A stretch of 64,000 nucleotides of DNA from Saussurea involucrata (lineage: Eukaryota > Streptophyta > Magnoliopsida > Asterales > Asteraceae), in assembly GCA_033807775.1 (NCBI GenBank), contig CM066320.1:184310784-184374783 (forward strand), given 5' to 3'. The notes under the pieces were generated by a model. The model saw only the letters and a program-made list of their open reading frames with translations. It was not told where the DNA came from and did no database searches. The position numbers and the translations under genes were made by a program. This document shows positions 11,260 to 24,438 of this stretch, piece after piece (position 1 is the first letter of the stretch; the number at the start of each line of letters is the position of its first letter).

Positions 11260-12603
11260 TGATAGGCGGGTATCACCCCCCCCCCCCCCCTAAATCTAAC
11301 CGCAAGTGTACGGTGTCGAAATCAAGTAATAATGTACGAAAGTACGAGTATCGAATCCACGGGAACTAGGAACTAAGTATCACAATTACTATAATCACTA
11401 TTAACTGAACTGTCGAAATTGAGAGATGGTTGGTATTAACTAATTAATTGCAATAAGAAAATCACAAACGGAACAGTAGACAACTTGAGGAAAATTCGAT
11501 AGAGAAAACAGTTGAGGGTTGGAAATCCTTAGGTTTTCACATACGAATATCTGACTTAAGACAATTACCAGTTAATCCCCTTAATGGATACCCAATCTCT
11601 AAATTCACCGTTGTTCTCTTTCGAGCAACATCGGGTTTTATTTTGAAAAGGACAAGTTTTATCTTTCGATCTCAACCTATGGATTTCAAAACACATTAAG
11701 CGCAAGATTCGTGTTTGAACGGATAGATTTAATCTCTCGATCTCAACCTAAATGGTTCAATTAGGACTAAGGCGTATTCGGTATATCTCTATCACCAAAT
11801 TCTCGCCTGAGGCATGCAATTCCTAGTTCTATCTAACAGTTAATTCTCTCGAACTCAACTGGAAGCAACAAAACAATTGAAAGCTAGCTAAACTCTCAAA
11901 AGCATTAAGAATCAAATTACATGCATTCATTTAAAAGGATAAAAACTGATAAAAGTCATTCGTCATCCGTTCATATGTTCAAACCTAATTCAATCCAACC
12001 CCCAACATCTAAAGATTAGTTCATGATGTTGGGGGACAAAAACATAGGAGAAGAAAAGGAAATAATAAACGAAAACATGGTCAAAGTGATCGTGGTGAAT
12101 GTGGTAGATGTATTCCCTTCTCCCGGCTCTAATCCGACTCTCGTTGTGAACTTCTCCTCGATCTGTCCTCTATCGTGGCTCCGAAAGCTCCGAAAAGTCT
12201 CCAGAAATCGCCCCTAGACTGCTGCCGTTCGTCCTGTGTTAGTTGCGTCTCGAATAATGACCTAAACCCGGAATAACATAGCTGAAAAACGTGAAACATA
12301 GGGTTGCGCGGTTTGCTGCGCGACTTACAAACCGCGCCAGAAACCGCGCGTGTTCCTGAGCTCTTCTGGTTCGGTTTCTGGTTCGCGGTTCGGGTCTTGG
12401 TTCGGGCGCGGATCTTGGGTTTCCGTTGGGCTTCGTTTTGGCTCTCTTTTGGGCTCTTTTAGCTTCTTTTCTCGAAGATTACTGTCTTTTAGAAAACCTA
12501 CACATTTCACTAAATAAAGTGTAAAATCTCGCCTTTTTGCTAGAACACAAGCCAATCTCATTGGATTGAGGACTGAAAATAACGCCAAAAAGTGGCGTTA
12601 TCA
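11260..12603. mobile_element. Solo LTR inserted in the Copia primer binding site
   Basis: A 1,344-bp TG...CA segment (TGATAGGCGGGTATC ... GTGGCGTTATCA) flanked by the 5-bp duplication GTATC (11255-11259 and 12604-12608). Removing it and one duplication restores TGGTATCAGAGCCC, the initiator-Met primer binding site of the host Copia element. The left end has a run of about 16 C. The phrase 'CGCAAGTGTACGG ... CGAGTATCGAATCCACGGG' is common in plant LTRs, but I cannot name the lineage. Orientation is probably minus. Confidence 0.85.
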
Positions 12604-12608
12604 GTATC

Positions 12609-13903
12609 AGAGCCCTGTTCTCGATTTGTTCTTCGATCTTGAAGAACCACATATCAACAAATCCTTTCATCTTCTTCTGTTCGGTGAGTTCGCTCATCTT
12701 GTTCATTTTTCTGTTGTTTAAGAAAAGAAATTAATATCTTCGATCTGAGGCGATTTACTCAGATCTGTGGTTGTTTTCAACTATCACTTATGTTGATTTT
12801 TTCAAAATGGTTTTCAAAACGATCGTACAGATTTAATTCTTATTTTACTGAGTTGCTTAAAAATCGATTTCATTTTTTGTTTAGTTTTTCGATTAATCTG
12901 AAGTAGTTCGACTATTTTGTTCTTCATTTCTCACTCTAAACGAGAAGATTATATTTGGATAGATTTAAATCTTCTCATTAAGAGTTGTTTGACTATCACA
13001 ATAACATGCTCTTATCCTCCTTCTGGATCTGAACATTTCTGTTGATCATAAAGTGTTTTTCATGTTTGTTCTAATTGTGTGTGATTAGTGCATTCCTTTT
13101 ATTGCTATCTCGTACGTTTCTTCTTAGATCCGTATGAGATCTGTCTAGATCTGTTGTTCTTATTCAGTTTGTTTCCCTTTCTGTTATCGTATCTTGTATG
13201 GCTTACCTACAGATCTACTTCTATCCAGCTAGATTCGTATGATCTATTTGTAGATCTGCTCATATCTAGTTAGGTCAGTGTGATTTACTTGTAAATCTGC
13301 TCTCATTTAGTCTAGATCTGTATGTTTTACCTTTAAGTTTCTTGTATATCTTAGCTATCATTTTTCTGTTATGTTCTTGTTCTTGTGATATAGTTCAGTT
13401 GTAATATCTCAATGCATGTACATAGTCAGCTGATGATCTGAGGTATTTCTCTTCTGAAGCTAGATCTAATATTGTTTAGATCTGTCTTGTGAGTATCTTT
13501 GGTTTCTTGTTTGTTAAGCTCCAGATCTGGTTAAGGCTCCAGATAAGTTGAGGTGTGTTTGGAGTAATTTTTTCTCCACTCACTATTTGGGCCTTTTCTC
13601 TTATGGTGTTTTGTGTTGTTTGTTCAGGTATAGTTCCTAGTCTCTATTTCAGAGACGTGTTTTGTTTACGTTCCTATATGCTCTTCTAACAAGAACATCT
13701 GTAAGTTGTTCCTGTTGTTATTCTCTATTGTTGCTGACTGCACTGTAAGTTCTCTCTTCCTTATTCACTTGTGTGAAATCATCTCCTCTCATTTCTTCTT
13801 GGTACCTAGGAGATTGACATGACCTACCACTTCGAGTGGCAAGGAATCCTGTCGCGTGGTCTCCTAGGTTTTACCTTGTGTGATTTGTTATCTTGCCGCT
13901 ATC
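12609..13903 (+). other. Copia element 1 untranslated leader
   Basis: T-rich leader between the primer binding site and gag. The palindrome AGATCT, mostly as AGATCTG, occurs about nine times between 12758 and 13527. No coding frame of note is present. Confidence 0.6.
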
Positions 13904-16900
13904 ATGACCGATGGAGAGGGAGAGGGGTCTAAAAATCAAGTAGAGCAATCTCTTATTGCTAAACTTGATTTTGGAGACCCACTTTATCCCCATCCAAGTG
14001 ATACTTCGGGCGTCCCTATTATGAGTATAAAGTTAAGTGGTACTGAGAATTATAAAGTGTGGTCGTGTGCTATGATTTTGGCTTTAGAAACCAAAAATAA
14101 ATTGGGTTTCATAAATGGTTCTGTATCTCGTCCTACTGATAATGAGACTTTAGGTAAACAGTGGGTGCAATTCGGTGGTGTTATCTTGGATTCTTAATTC
14201 TATTTCTGATGAATTGTTTGTGAGTCAAGTTTTTTCAAGGGTTGCTTCTGAAGTTTGGGATGAACTTAAAGAGACTTATGATAAAATAGACGAATCTGTG
14301 ACTTTCAAATTACATCAGAAATTAAATTACTTAAATCAAAATGGTGCACCTGTTTCTGAATACTATCACAAACTCAATTCTCTCTGGAAACAACTTGATG
14401 CCTTAATAAAGTTACCTGCATGTTCATGTAATGCAACTCACGATTTTTCAAAACATACTCAACTGTTGAAACTGATGCAGTTTTTAATGGGTCTAGATGA
14501 CATGTACGTTAATGTGAGAAGTAACATTTTAATGACTGATCCTCTTCCCTCGGTTAAAACTGCTTTCTCCTTGGTATCAAGAGAAGAGTCACATCGTGGT
14601 GTGACTCGTACATCTTCTGATACCAAGGCTCAGACATCTGCCTTTTTTGGGAAAACGTCTAACAATAATAAAAGGCAAACAGGAAAACCTAATTTGCAAT
14701 GTAAACATTATGGTTTAAATGGTCACACTATTGAGCGATGTTTCAAATTAATTGATTTCCCAAAAGATTTTCAGTTTACTAAAAGTAAAACTAATCAACC
14801 TGTCAAGTCTTTTAATAGCAATGCAAACACTGTTGATGGTACTGGTCGTGGTCCTTCTAACTCCTCCTCCCTCACTGAAGAGCAAAACAACAAAATGTTT
14901 TCGCTCATTGATCAGAAACAGGCTGATGGTCTTGCCGTCAATATGGCCGGTATGTTTTCTGCTATGTCAAGTATTTCCAAATTATCTTCAAATTTGAACA
15001 AGTATGGTTGGATTATTGATTCTGGTGCTAACCAGCACGTGACTTCTTCTGTTTCCTGTTTAGACAATGTAGTTGATATTTCTGATCTTAATTTGAAAGT
15101 AACTCAACCAAATGGTGATGAAGCTATCATTAATAAGATTGGAAATTTTAAACTAAATGATAAAGTTACATTGTTTGATGTGCTTGTTATCCCCGATTTC
15201 CATGTGAATTTATTATCTGTGCATAAAATTGCTAGAGATAATAAAACTTTTGTTGGGTTTAATGAGTGTAAGTGTTTTCTGATCCAAGACTTTCCTGCAA
15301 TGAAAGTTGTGGGGGCTGGTAGTGAAAGAGGAGGTTTGTACTTGTTTGATCAAGTTAATCAAAATGATGTGGTTGGTTCTAGGAATTTTAGTAATAATAT
15401 CAATAGTTCAAATATGTCAATATATTGTAATGTTTCGCGTCAACTTTGGCACAGTCGCTTACGGCATCCTGTTGATCAAGTGTTAACTGTGTTGAAAAAT
15501 AAATTGAATCTAAGTGATGGTAGTATGTCAGTTCCTTGTGAGGTATGTCATAAAGCTAAACAAGCTAGAGACAAATTTAACCTTAGTGAACATAAAACCA
15601 CCAACTTAGGGGACTTAGTTCATATTGACTTGTGGGGTCCCTATCGTGTGTCTAGTAGAGAGGGTTATCGTTATTTTTTAACAGTGGTGGATGACTTTAC
15701 TCGTTATGTGTGGGTTTACTTATTGAAAAATAAAGATGAAGTTTTTGATAGTATTGTTGGATTTTACAGTTTACTCCTAAATCAATTTGGCAAGTCTGTA
15801 AAGGTGTTCAGAAGTGATAATGGTACTGAATTTGTTAATAATAGGTTAGTAGAATTTTTTTAAAGTTAATGGTATTGTTCATCAAACTACTTGCGTATAT
15901 ACTCCCCAATAAAATGGGGTAGTAGAACGCAAGCATAGGCACTTGTTAAACGTTGCTAGAGCTTTAATGTTCCAAGGGGACATTCCATTGAGTATGTGGA
16001 GTGAGTGTATACTTACAGCCACATACCTTATAAACAGAACTCCGTCTTCTGTCTTGGATGGAAAGTGTCCTTACGAACTTGTGTTTCGATTTGCACATGT
16101 GCTTTCTCATTTAAGAAATTTTGGGTGTCTCTGTTTTGCAATTAAACCTAATATTACTGATAAGTTTTCTGCACGTGCTGAAAAATGTGTTTTGTTAGGA
16201 TATTCAAATTCAAAGAAGGGATATAGACTTTACAGTCTAGATTCCAAGCAGATTATAATTTCACGAGATGTGAAATTTTATGAAACTATTTTTCCATTTA
16301 AAATGAGTGCAACCAAACAGGCTTTAGATTCAAGTAATCTGAATACTTTAAACTTTTTTGATTCAATATTTCAGACTAAGGAGTTCACTTCTGAAACACC
16401 CTATGATGAAATTAGGGAGAAAACTCAACTAGGGACTAATTCTAATTATGATATTATTAGTAACTCTGATCATCTTGGTTGCCTAAATAGAGCTACCGGA
16501 GTAAATCCTGGCAGTACTACTGATTTGAACGGTATTATCTTAGAAAGTAACAGGGCTGCCGAACCTGGTGGTTCTGGTAGTACTGATACTGGTCTGGCTG
16601 CCGATGATCAGTGTGGTACTGAATTTAGTCCTTTAAGTGTTCGTCATAATGATGAAAGGTTGAGTTCCCCTGCTGAGGGTACATCTACTACTGATCTTAA
16701 TGTTACCTCTACTAGAAAATCGAGTCGTCCTTCAAATTTGCCTAAACGGTTTATTGATTATGTTGTTGAAGGAAAGGTCAAATATGGTATAGAAAAAGTT
16801 GTCAATTATTCATTTCTTAACAAAGATAATTTTTGTTTTGTTTCTACATTAAATAAGGCTATTGAACCTAATAACTTTATGAGGCTTGTAGTGATCAAAA

Positions 16901-18414
16901 TTGGGTAAATGCTATGAATGACGAAATGGAAGCCTTGTATAGGAATAGAACTTGGGTTTTAACTGAACTACCTCCTGGCCGTAAACCTATTGGGTGTAGG
17001 TGGATATATAAAATAAAATATAAATCCACTGGTGAGATTGAAAGATATAAAGCTAGGTTAGTTGCTAAGGGGTATTCTCAAAGGGAGGGATTAGATTATG
17101 AGGAAACATTTTCTCTAGTAGTTAAAATGGTTACTGTACGTTGTGTTATTGCATTGGTTGTTCAATATGATTGGCCTTTTTGTCAATTGGATGTAAATAA
17201 CGCATTTTTGTATGGTGACTTAACTGAAGAAGTGTACATGTCCTTACCTCCTGGGTATTTTTCTTCTAATGACAAAAGAGTTTGCAAATTGATTAAATCT
17301 TTGTATGGTTTGAAGCAGGCCCTAGGCAGTGGTATGAAAAACTATCATCTTGTTTGATTGAAAATGGGTTTCAACAAAGCTCAAGTGACTATTCTTTGTT
17401 TTCTAAAAGTGTAGGTTCTATTTTTCTTATTTTGTTAGTATATGTGGATGATATTATACTAACTGGAAATTGTATTAATGAAATAAACAAAGTAAAAGAA
17501 CATTTAAATACAAATTTTAAGATCAAGGATCTGGGTGAATTAAAGTTTTTTCTTGGTATAGAAATTCTTAGAACTGAACAAGGGATTTGTATGTCACAAC
17601 GTAAGTACTGTCTTGAACTTTTAAACGAATTTGGATATTTGGGAGTTAAACCAATTGGTACTCTAATGGATATGAACTTAGTGGTGACTGATTCATGTGG
17701 TTCAGAATCTAAAGATCCTCCATTAAAAGATTTTTCTGGTTTTCAAAAGTTAGTTGGTAAGTTGATTTATCTATTAGCTACAAGACCAGATATTGCCTTT
17801 ACTGTTCATTGTTTGAGCCACCTTATGCATTCACCAAGATTATCTCATCTGAAACTAGCTCTTAGGGTGCTTCGTTATCTGAAAGCTGCACCAGGTAAAT
17901 GAGTTAATTTTTCTGTATCTTCTGATTTCAAGTTAAATGTGTTTGTCGATGCGGATTGGGGCAAGTGTTTGTCCACACGTAGATCTATAACTAGTTACTG
18001 TCTTTTTTTGGGAATTGTATGATTTCTTGGAAGAGTAAGAAACATACAACTGTTTCTCGCTCTTCTGAAGAATCTGAGTATAGAGCAATGGCATCGGCTC
18101 TATGTGAAATAATTTGGGTACTTGGTATTTTGGAATAATTGAAAGTAAAAGATTTACTTCCTGTAAATCTTAACTGTGATAACAAATCTGCAATCCAGAT
18201 TGCAAACAATCCGGTTTTCCATGAACGTACTAAGCACGTTGAAATAGACATTCATCAAGTAAGAGGAAAAATTTCTTCAGGGTTGTTGAAAACTGTCAAA
18301 GTTCCTTCAACAAAAAATCCTGCAGATATTTTTACCAAATCCCTTGGAATAAACCAACATAATTATCTTTGCGATAAATTACATATGTTGGATTTATTTA
18401 GATGTCAAGATTGA
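13904..18414 (+). pseudogene. Copia element 1 gag-pol, frameshifted
   Basis: Starting at ATG 13904 the fragments read, in order: gag (KLSGTENYKVW), a zinc knuckle whose second Cys is Tyr (CKHYGLNGHTIERC), protease (WIIDSGANQHV), the GAG-pre-integrase block, integrase (HIDLWGPY ... SDNGTEF), reverse transcriptase (QLDVNNAFLYGDL ... YVDDIILTG) and RNase H (NCDNKSAIQIANNP). Frame changes occur near 14180, 15861, 16890, 17330 and 18018, and stops include TAA at 15911 and TGA near 17900. All Copia domains are present in the Copia order (integrase before RT), but none of the polyprotein can be translated intact. Lineage not determined. Confidence 0.9.
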
Positions 18415-18421
18415 GGGAGGG

Positions 18422-18850
18422 TGTTAAAAGGTAAGAACACTATTTCCAATCTTGTCATTTACTAATTTATGGTATTGTAATGTTTCAAATACATGAGGGG
18501 GTTATTTGTAGAAAGGATGAAAGTTGGTTTAAAGTTGGATGTTGATTCTAGAAGTACAAGGGTGGCGCTTCACATTCTTGTGAAGATGAAGGGTAGCAGA
18601 GTACTACTTCAGAAGTTGAGGGTCTAAATTGAAAATTTGTTGCATAGTATATAAATGTTGTTTTAGGGTTTTTGAGTCATTCATTCATTTCATTTTCTTT
18701 TCTTTATCTCAGTCGGTTCTCTCACTTTCTCTCTCTCTAGAAATTAGTTTGTAGATTGTTCTAGATTTAGGGTTTGTATCTTTGTGTTTTGAATATATGA
18801 AATAGTTGTTTAATTTTGTTATGAGATTTGTTGATGTAATCATTTGTACT
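18422..18850 (+). repeat. 3' LTR of Copia element 1
   Basis: 429 bp, near-identical to the 5' LTR, preceded by GAGGGAGGG and followed by TATCT. Confidence 0.88.
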
Positions 18851-18855
18851 TATCT

Positions 18856-19397
18856 GCCAAAATCTTACATTTAGACACCAGCATCGATGTTTAAACATCC
18901 ACTTCAATGATGAAAAGAATATCAATAATATCAGTGTTTTGTATTTAATCACAATCGGCAAATAAGTAACCACAGATTGAAATATTTCCCAAAAAGAAAA
19001 CTTGTAATTTTTATTATTGTGGTTGCAGTGGAACTTCTGGGATTTTTAAAGCAAGAAGAATAAAATGTTTTAACCAATCAACCTATATATCTAGACGAAA
19101 GGATCGTGAGAATAGGAGTTAAGGTGAGAAGTATAAGAAGAGATTTGAACCCTTGATCACTTTTAATTAGTGTTGATCTAATGGTTCAGATCAAGTCCTA
19201 AAATAACCCATGAATTAACTTAGAAGGAGATTTTCAATTGATCTTCAATTATGATTGATCCAAGGGTGGGGTGGAGACCCCTTCTTACCCTTCTCACGAT
19301 AACTACTATTCTTACCGCAAACCAACTACTTATATATTATACACGTCTATTTATGTGACAACCTGGCTCGCCAATGTAGAACTTCAAAGAAATTTAA
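18856..19397. other. Intergenic, possible decayed MITE
   Basis: No gene seen. Around 19097-19320 the ends resemble imperfect inverted repeats (GTGAGAAT...GTGAGAAG on the left, CTTCTCACGATAACTACTATTC on the right, split by mismatches), which could be an old MITE. Confidence 0.3.
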
Positions 19398-19790
19398 TCA
19401 ACATCCATTGACTTCTCCATCAGGGTAAAAAGTCAACCCGTACACACTTCTACTATGACCTTCTTGAAGGAGCAATTCTTCGTCGGTCTCTGTGTCCCAT
19501 AATCTCCACGTTTTATCGAAGATAGTTGTGCCCAAATATTTCCCGGATGGATGGAAAGCAACTCGAGCAAGGCGGTCCAAATGACCCTTGTATGTTTGTA
19601 GCAGAGTTCCTTCGGTATTCCATAATCTTGCAGTGCGGTCAGCAGAAGCGGTTGCTATGTGGTGATTTGTTGGAGAAAATGTAACATCGGTAGCGCGTTC
19701 AGTATGCCCTTTCAATGAACACGAAATCTTTATTTCCGGCATGCTCCATATTTTAGCAACTCCGGTTAAAGAACTGGCCAAAGATTCAAG
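19398..19790 (-). pseudogene. PRP4-like WD40 gene fragment
   Basis: About 130 residues of WD40 repeats without an ATG. The phrases KGHTERATDVTFSP, ATASADRTARLWNTEGTLLQ, GHLDRLARVAFHPSGKYLGT and LLLQEGHSRSVYG correspond closely to the plant U4/U6 snRNP component PRP4 (Arabidopsis LACHESIS), a spliceosomal WD40 protein of several repeats. Only two complete repeats and parts of two others are present. The frame ends in unrelated residues and a stop soon after 'YPDGE', so this is a captured or dispersed fragment, not a working gene. It lies between two Copia elements with no recognisable carrier ends. Confidence 0.75.
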
Positions 19791-20872
19791 AAAAAAAGGA
19801 TAAAGTCGTTTATTTGGGAAAAATGAAGTTTTAGGGTATAATCCTTATAAAGGGAGGTTCAAAGGAAAACCCTAAAAAAAGTGAAAAACTGAGGAACGCT
19901 CTGCATGCCGTTCACCTGGACAGTATGCACATGTGCATACAAGTAATAGAAGTTGTTTTTGGTTTTTATGCACACTGCATGTTACAAAGTACTTATATGG
20001 ACATGTGCATACCATCCAGATGAATGTTTACCATGGTGTTCCTCAGATTTTCTTTTGTCTGCAATTTTCCCCTGAACCTGACACAATCCTTATATATGGA
20101 TTTTATCATGTGTTACATGTTGATTGTTGCAAAAACAGGCATTGGGTAACACTAATATGAAGCATGTTTATCATATATGCATAAATATATGTCAAAATTA
20201 TTGCCATTCAATTAAACGAACATCATTTAACAATGTACATGGCATCAATTAACAACTAGCATCAATAACATTAATAACATGTTAGTGGCACATTTGATTA
20301 ACCTATAGTGCATTAACAAAGTCATCAACAAGAAGATGTGAAAGGGAAGAGATGACAAGTTTAAAGAGAAGAGCCTAACATGATTTAGGAATGCAAAAGC
20401 CCGTTGGACCGCCCAAAATGGTCAAACCAAATTAAATTGGACTCTTTAAGTTTGAGCGGTCTGGTTCGGTCTGTCGTTTGAATGTTTTTTGAGCGGTTGG
20501 ACTGAAATCGACCGTCAAAATACACATGCATTAATTATATTTAGCGTTCATTTTGTAGGCTACACTTTATGGCCCAATTAAAAAAAGTCCATCCAACACA
20601 TTAAGTTTTTAATTTTCACTCTCAATTGTCCGTGTTCCCTAAATCGACCAAATTATAAAATCCATCAAAAATCAAAATCCAACATTATTGCCCTTCGACT
20701 TGCTCAATGTTTGTCCAAAATTCCAACTATTGTTGGTGGACTTCTTTCACTTTTTTTCAACTTGCTCAATTTTTTTAACTTTGGAGATAGATGTTTCTAT
20801 TATCAGTCTGTTGTGATGTACTGAGATATACACCCCAGGCCCAAGCCCAATATGACTAAGTGAATTAATTTA
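19791..20872. other. Intergenic, no gene seen
   Basis: Unique AT-rich sequence with a few ATGTGCATAC phrases near 19930-20010. No coding frame is supported. Confidence 0.5.
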
Positions 20873-23605
20873 ATCTAAACAGACTAGAGATAAATTTAAT
20901 CTGAGTAGTCATTCTACAACTAGTCTAGGTGAATTAGTTCATCTTGATTTATGGGGACCTTATAGGGTTCCTAGTAAAGAAGGATATAGGTATTTTTTTG
21001 ACTATTGTTGATGATTTTACAAGATCTGTGTGGGTTTATTTGTTGAAAACCAAAGATGAAATTTTTGATAATGTTGTTGTTTTTCACAGTTTGTTGAGTA
21101 CCCAATTTGGAAAACATGTGAAAATAATCATAAGCGATAATGGTATTGAGTTTGTTAATAACAAATTAGGTGAGTTTTTTAAGTCAAAAGGGATTATACA
21201 TCAAACTACATGTGTCTATACACCCCAACAAAATGGGGTTGTAGAACGCAAGCATAGACATCTTTTAAATGTTGCTAGAGCCTTGATGTTTCAAGGAAAT
21301 ATTCCGTTAAACATGTGGAATGAGTGCATTTTAACTGCCACGTATCTAATAAATAAAACTCCTTCCTAAGTGTTAAATGGAAAATATCCTTATGAATTAG
21401 TGTTTAGATTTGCTCTTGTGCTTTCTGATTTGAGAAATTTTGGTTGTTTATGTTTTGCTGTTAGACCTAATATTTCTGATAAATTTGCATCTCGTGCAGA
21501 AAAATGTATCCTTCTGGGATATTCAAATTCTCAGAAAGGATATAGGCTTTACAGTTTAAATTCAAAACAAATTATTGTATCTAGAGATGTAAAGTTTTAT
21601 GAGACAATTTTTCCTTTCAAAATGCGAGCAACCAATCAAAGTCTTGACTCTAGTAGCATTAACTCTTTAAATTTCTTTGATTCTGTTGTTCATACTAATG
21701 ATTTGCTTTCTGAAATGCCCGATGATGAGTCAAGGGATAACTCTAAAAATGAAACTGGGATACATATTTATGAAAATACTAGTAACCATGATCATTCTGG
21801 TAGCCAATCTAGTGTTGCCGACTCAAATGAATCTGGTAGCATATGTGGGGTAAATAATCAATAGAGAACTGCCGGATCCGAAAATCCAGGTCGTTCCAAT
21901 ACGGTTGAACCTTCATCTTCTATGAGAAAATCTAATCATGTTTCAAATTTACCTAGAAATTTTACGGATTATGTGATAGAATGTAAGGTCAAATATATGG
22001 GATGGAAAAAGTTGTAAATTACTCTTTCCTGAGTCCTAATAATTTTTGTTTTGTTACTACCCTTAATAAATCTGTTGAGCCAAATAACTTTTTTGAGGCT
22101 AGCAAAGACCAAAATTGGGTCATTGCTATGAACGATGAAATCTTTGTATCGTAATAACACTTGGGTTATAACTGATCTTCCCATGGGTAGAAAACCTATA
22201 GGTTGTAGATGGATATATAAGATAAAATACAAATCAACGGGTGAAATTGAGCGATACAAACCTAGGTTAGTTGCTAAGGGGTATTCTCAACGTGAGGGTT
22301 TAGATTAGAGGAGACTTTTAGTCCAGTTGTAAAAATGGTCACTGTAAGATGCGTCATTGCCTTAGCAGTTCAGAATAACTGGCCGTTGTGTCAATTAGAT
22401 GTAAACAATGCATTCCTTTATGGTGACTTAGATGAAGAGGTTTACATTAGCCTACCTCCTGGATACTTTTTTGCGAATGATAAGAGAGTGTGTAAACTTG
22501 TTAAGTCTTTATATGGTCTTAAACAAGCTCCTAGAATGCAAAATTTTCAGCTTGTTTGTTTGATCATGGCTTTATACAAAGTACTAGTGATTACTCTTTG
22601 TTCACTAAAATCACCAATTCTGTTTATTTGATTCTTCTTGTTTACGTGGATGACATTATTTTAACTGGTAATTCTATTTCTGAAATTAATAATGTGAAAT
22701 GTCATTTACAATCAAATTTTAAAATCAAGGATCTTGGTGAACTAAAGTTTTTTCTAGGAATTGAGATATTGCGAACAGATAAAGGTATTTGTATGTCTCA
22801 ACGCAAATATTTCCTTGAGTTACTTAGTGATTTTGGTTATTTGGGTTGCAAACCAATTAGTACACCAATGTATATGAACCTCATTGTCACTGATTCAATA
22901 GGTTCAGATTCAAAGGATCCTCCTTTAACTAATTTCATTGAATATCAAAGGTTAGTAGGTAGATTAATTTATCTATTAGCTACACGTCCTGATATTTCTT
23001 TTGTTGTTCAATGTTTAAGTCAATTCATGCACTCTCCTAGACAATCTCATCTTAAATTAGCTTTACGTGTTATGCGGTATCTTAAACTTTCTCCAGGAAA
23101 AGGTGTAAATTTTTCATGTTCTTCAGATTTTAAGCTTAGTGCTTATGTAGACGCTGATTGGGGTAAGTGTCTTTCCACTCGGCGTTCTGTCACTGGTTAC
23201 TGTTTGTATTTGGGAAATTGTATGATCTCATAGAAGAGCAAGAAACAGTCAACTGTTTCACGTTCTTCTGCAGAGTCAGAGTATAGGGCAATGGCCTCTG
23301 CCTTAGGTGAAATAATCTGGGTTTTGAGTATATTAGCAGATTTAAAGTTAGAAAATCTTCTTCCTGTAAATCTAAATTGTGATAATAAGTCTGCTATACA
23401 AATTGCTAATAATCCAATATTTCACGAAAGAACCAAACACATAGAAATTGATATACATCAAGTAACTGTTGGATTGATCAAAACTGTTAAAATACCATCT
23501 TTAGAGAATCCAACTGATATTTTTACCAAGTCACTTGGTGTAAATCAACATAACTATCTGTGTTCTAAATTAAATTTGTTAGATCTTTTTCAATGCCAAG
23601 ATTGA
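20873..23605 (+). pseudogene. Copia element 2 integrase-RT-RNase H, broken
   Basis: Fragments in order: integrase (HLDLWGPYRVPS ... SDNGIEF ... TPQQNGVVERKH), RT (QLDVNNAFLYGDLDEEVY, LVYVDDIILTGNS) and RNase H (YVDADWGKC, NCDNKSAIQIANNP, ending NLLDLFQCQD). Damage includes an early frameshift near 20995, an in-frame TAG after KTPS near 21367, a TAG near 21862, a frameshift near 22310 and TAG at 23232. The integrase motif has Asn-Gly-Ile where element 1 has Asn-Gly-Thr. It is a dead copy of the same family as Copia element 1. Confidence 0.88.
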
Positions 23606-23612
23606 GAGCGGG

Positions 23613-24097
23613 TGTTAAAAGTATAAGTAAATACCAATCTTGACATTTAGATTTTAACTTAAGTTATTTTTACTGTTTTTATATTGTGCGAGGGCTAAAT
23701 ATGACATTATGATAAAGTTGTGGACTGCGCTTCAAGTAGCATAGTCGAGAGGGGTAGTGGAGCAAATTTCATAGTTCAGAGGGCGTTTATGCATAGGGCT
23801 TATTTGAAATTCTCAATTGTTATATATTGTATACGATTCTCATTTTAGGGTTAAGTTGTTTTAGGGTTTTCCATTCTCTTTCTCGTTTTTTTCTCTGTAG
23901 CCGATTAGGGTTTCTAGAGTTCTTTTACCTTCAAATCTCTTGAAGGTTAATCTAAGTGTATGTGTGTAAATGTAGTGAGGTTTCAGCTGTAATATGTTTC
24001 ATGAGTGTGAGTGTTATTGTAGTGAGGATTAATATGTAATAGTTTTCATATCTTAAGTTTTGTCAATAAAAGTTTGTTTAAGTTTTTCAACATTGTA
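23613..24097 (+). repeat. 3' LTR of Copia element 2 (right end approximate)
   Basis: Begins TGTTAAAAGTATAAG after the purine tract GAGAGCGGG and shares the layout of element 1's LTR: 'CCAATCTTGACATTTAG', 'GGGTAGTGGAGC', a TATA-like TTATATATTG and a CT-rich U5. The 3' end is not sharply defined. Confidence 0.6.
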
Positions 24098-24438
24098 TGT
24101 ATTTTTTTTAAAGTGTCCATTTTTTTAGGTATCACATTGTGTATCCGCCGGAATAAGACTGAAGGAGAGGGGAGAGAGGAGAGATAAAATATTCTTAAAT
24201 ATCTAAAATGCCTTTTAAATTAAATTTCAGTTAAAATTATTAAAATTAATAATTTCCTAATTTATTTTTAACATACGAAAGTTAAATCTCACAATTATCA
24301 CAAACAACCTAGTTTTTCCTTAAATAATACATGAATCTCATAATATAATCACTTCAACCAATGAAATTTGGTTAACCCCAAACATCAACACTTACGTTTT
24401 ATATTTGTCAACTCCGAATATTTAGAAACAATGATATT
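24098..24438. other. Intergenic, no gene seen
   Basis: AT-rich stretch between Copia element 2 and the outer Gypsy element, with a short GA-rich patch near 24160. Nothing is identified. Confidence 0.5.

Larger units (their letters stand above)
10823..18850 (+). mobile_element. Copia element 1, decayed but structurally complete
   Basis: Two direct LTRs (10823-11252 and 18422-18850) enclose degenerate Copia coding. The 5-bp target duplication TATCT is exact at 10818-10822 and 18851-18855. The primer binding site TGGTATCAGAGC abuts the 5' LTR but is split by a later solo-LTR insertion. The polypurine tract GAGGGAGGG precedes the 3' LTR. The LTRs start TG and end CT (TTGTACT) rather than CA, a rarer but known end type. 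About ten substitutions separate the LTRs by eye (about 2.3%), so it is the oldest datable insertion here. Confidence 0.9.
20873..24097 (+). mobile_element. Copia element 2, 5'-truncated
   Basis: A relative of Copia element 1 that begins abruptly inside the integrase zinc-finger region and keeps everything downstream, including a 3' LTR from 23613. The 5' LTR, gag and protease are missing. The right boundary is estimated by alignment with the U5 of element 1, and no target duplication can be paired. Confidence 0.8.
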
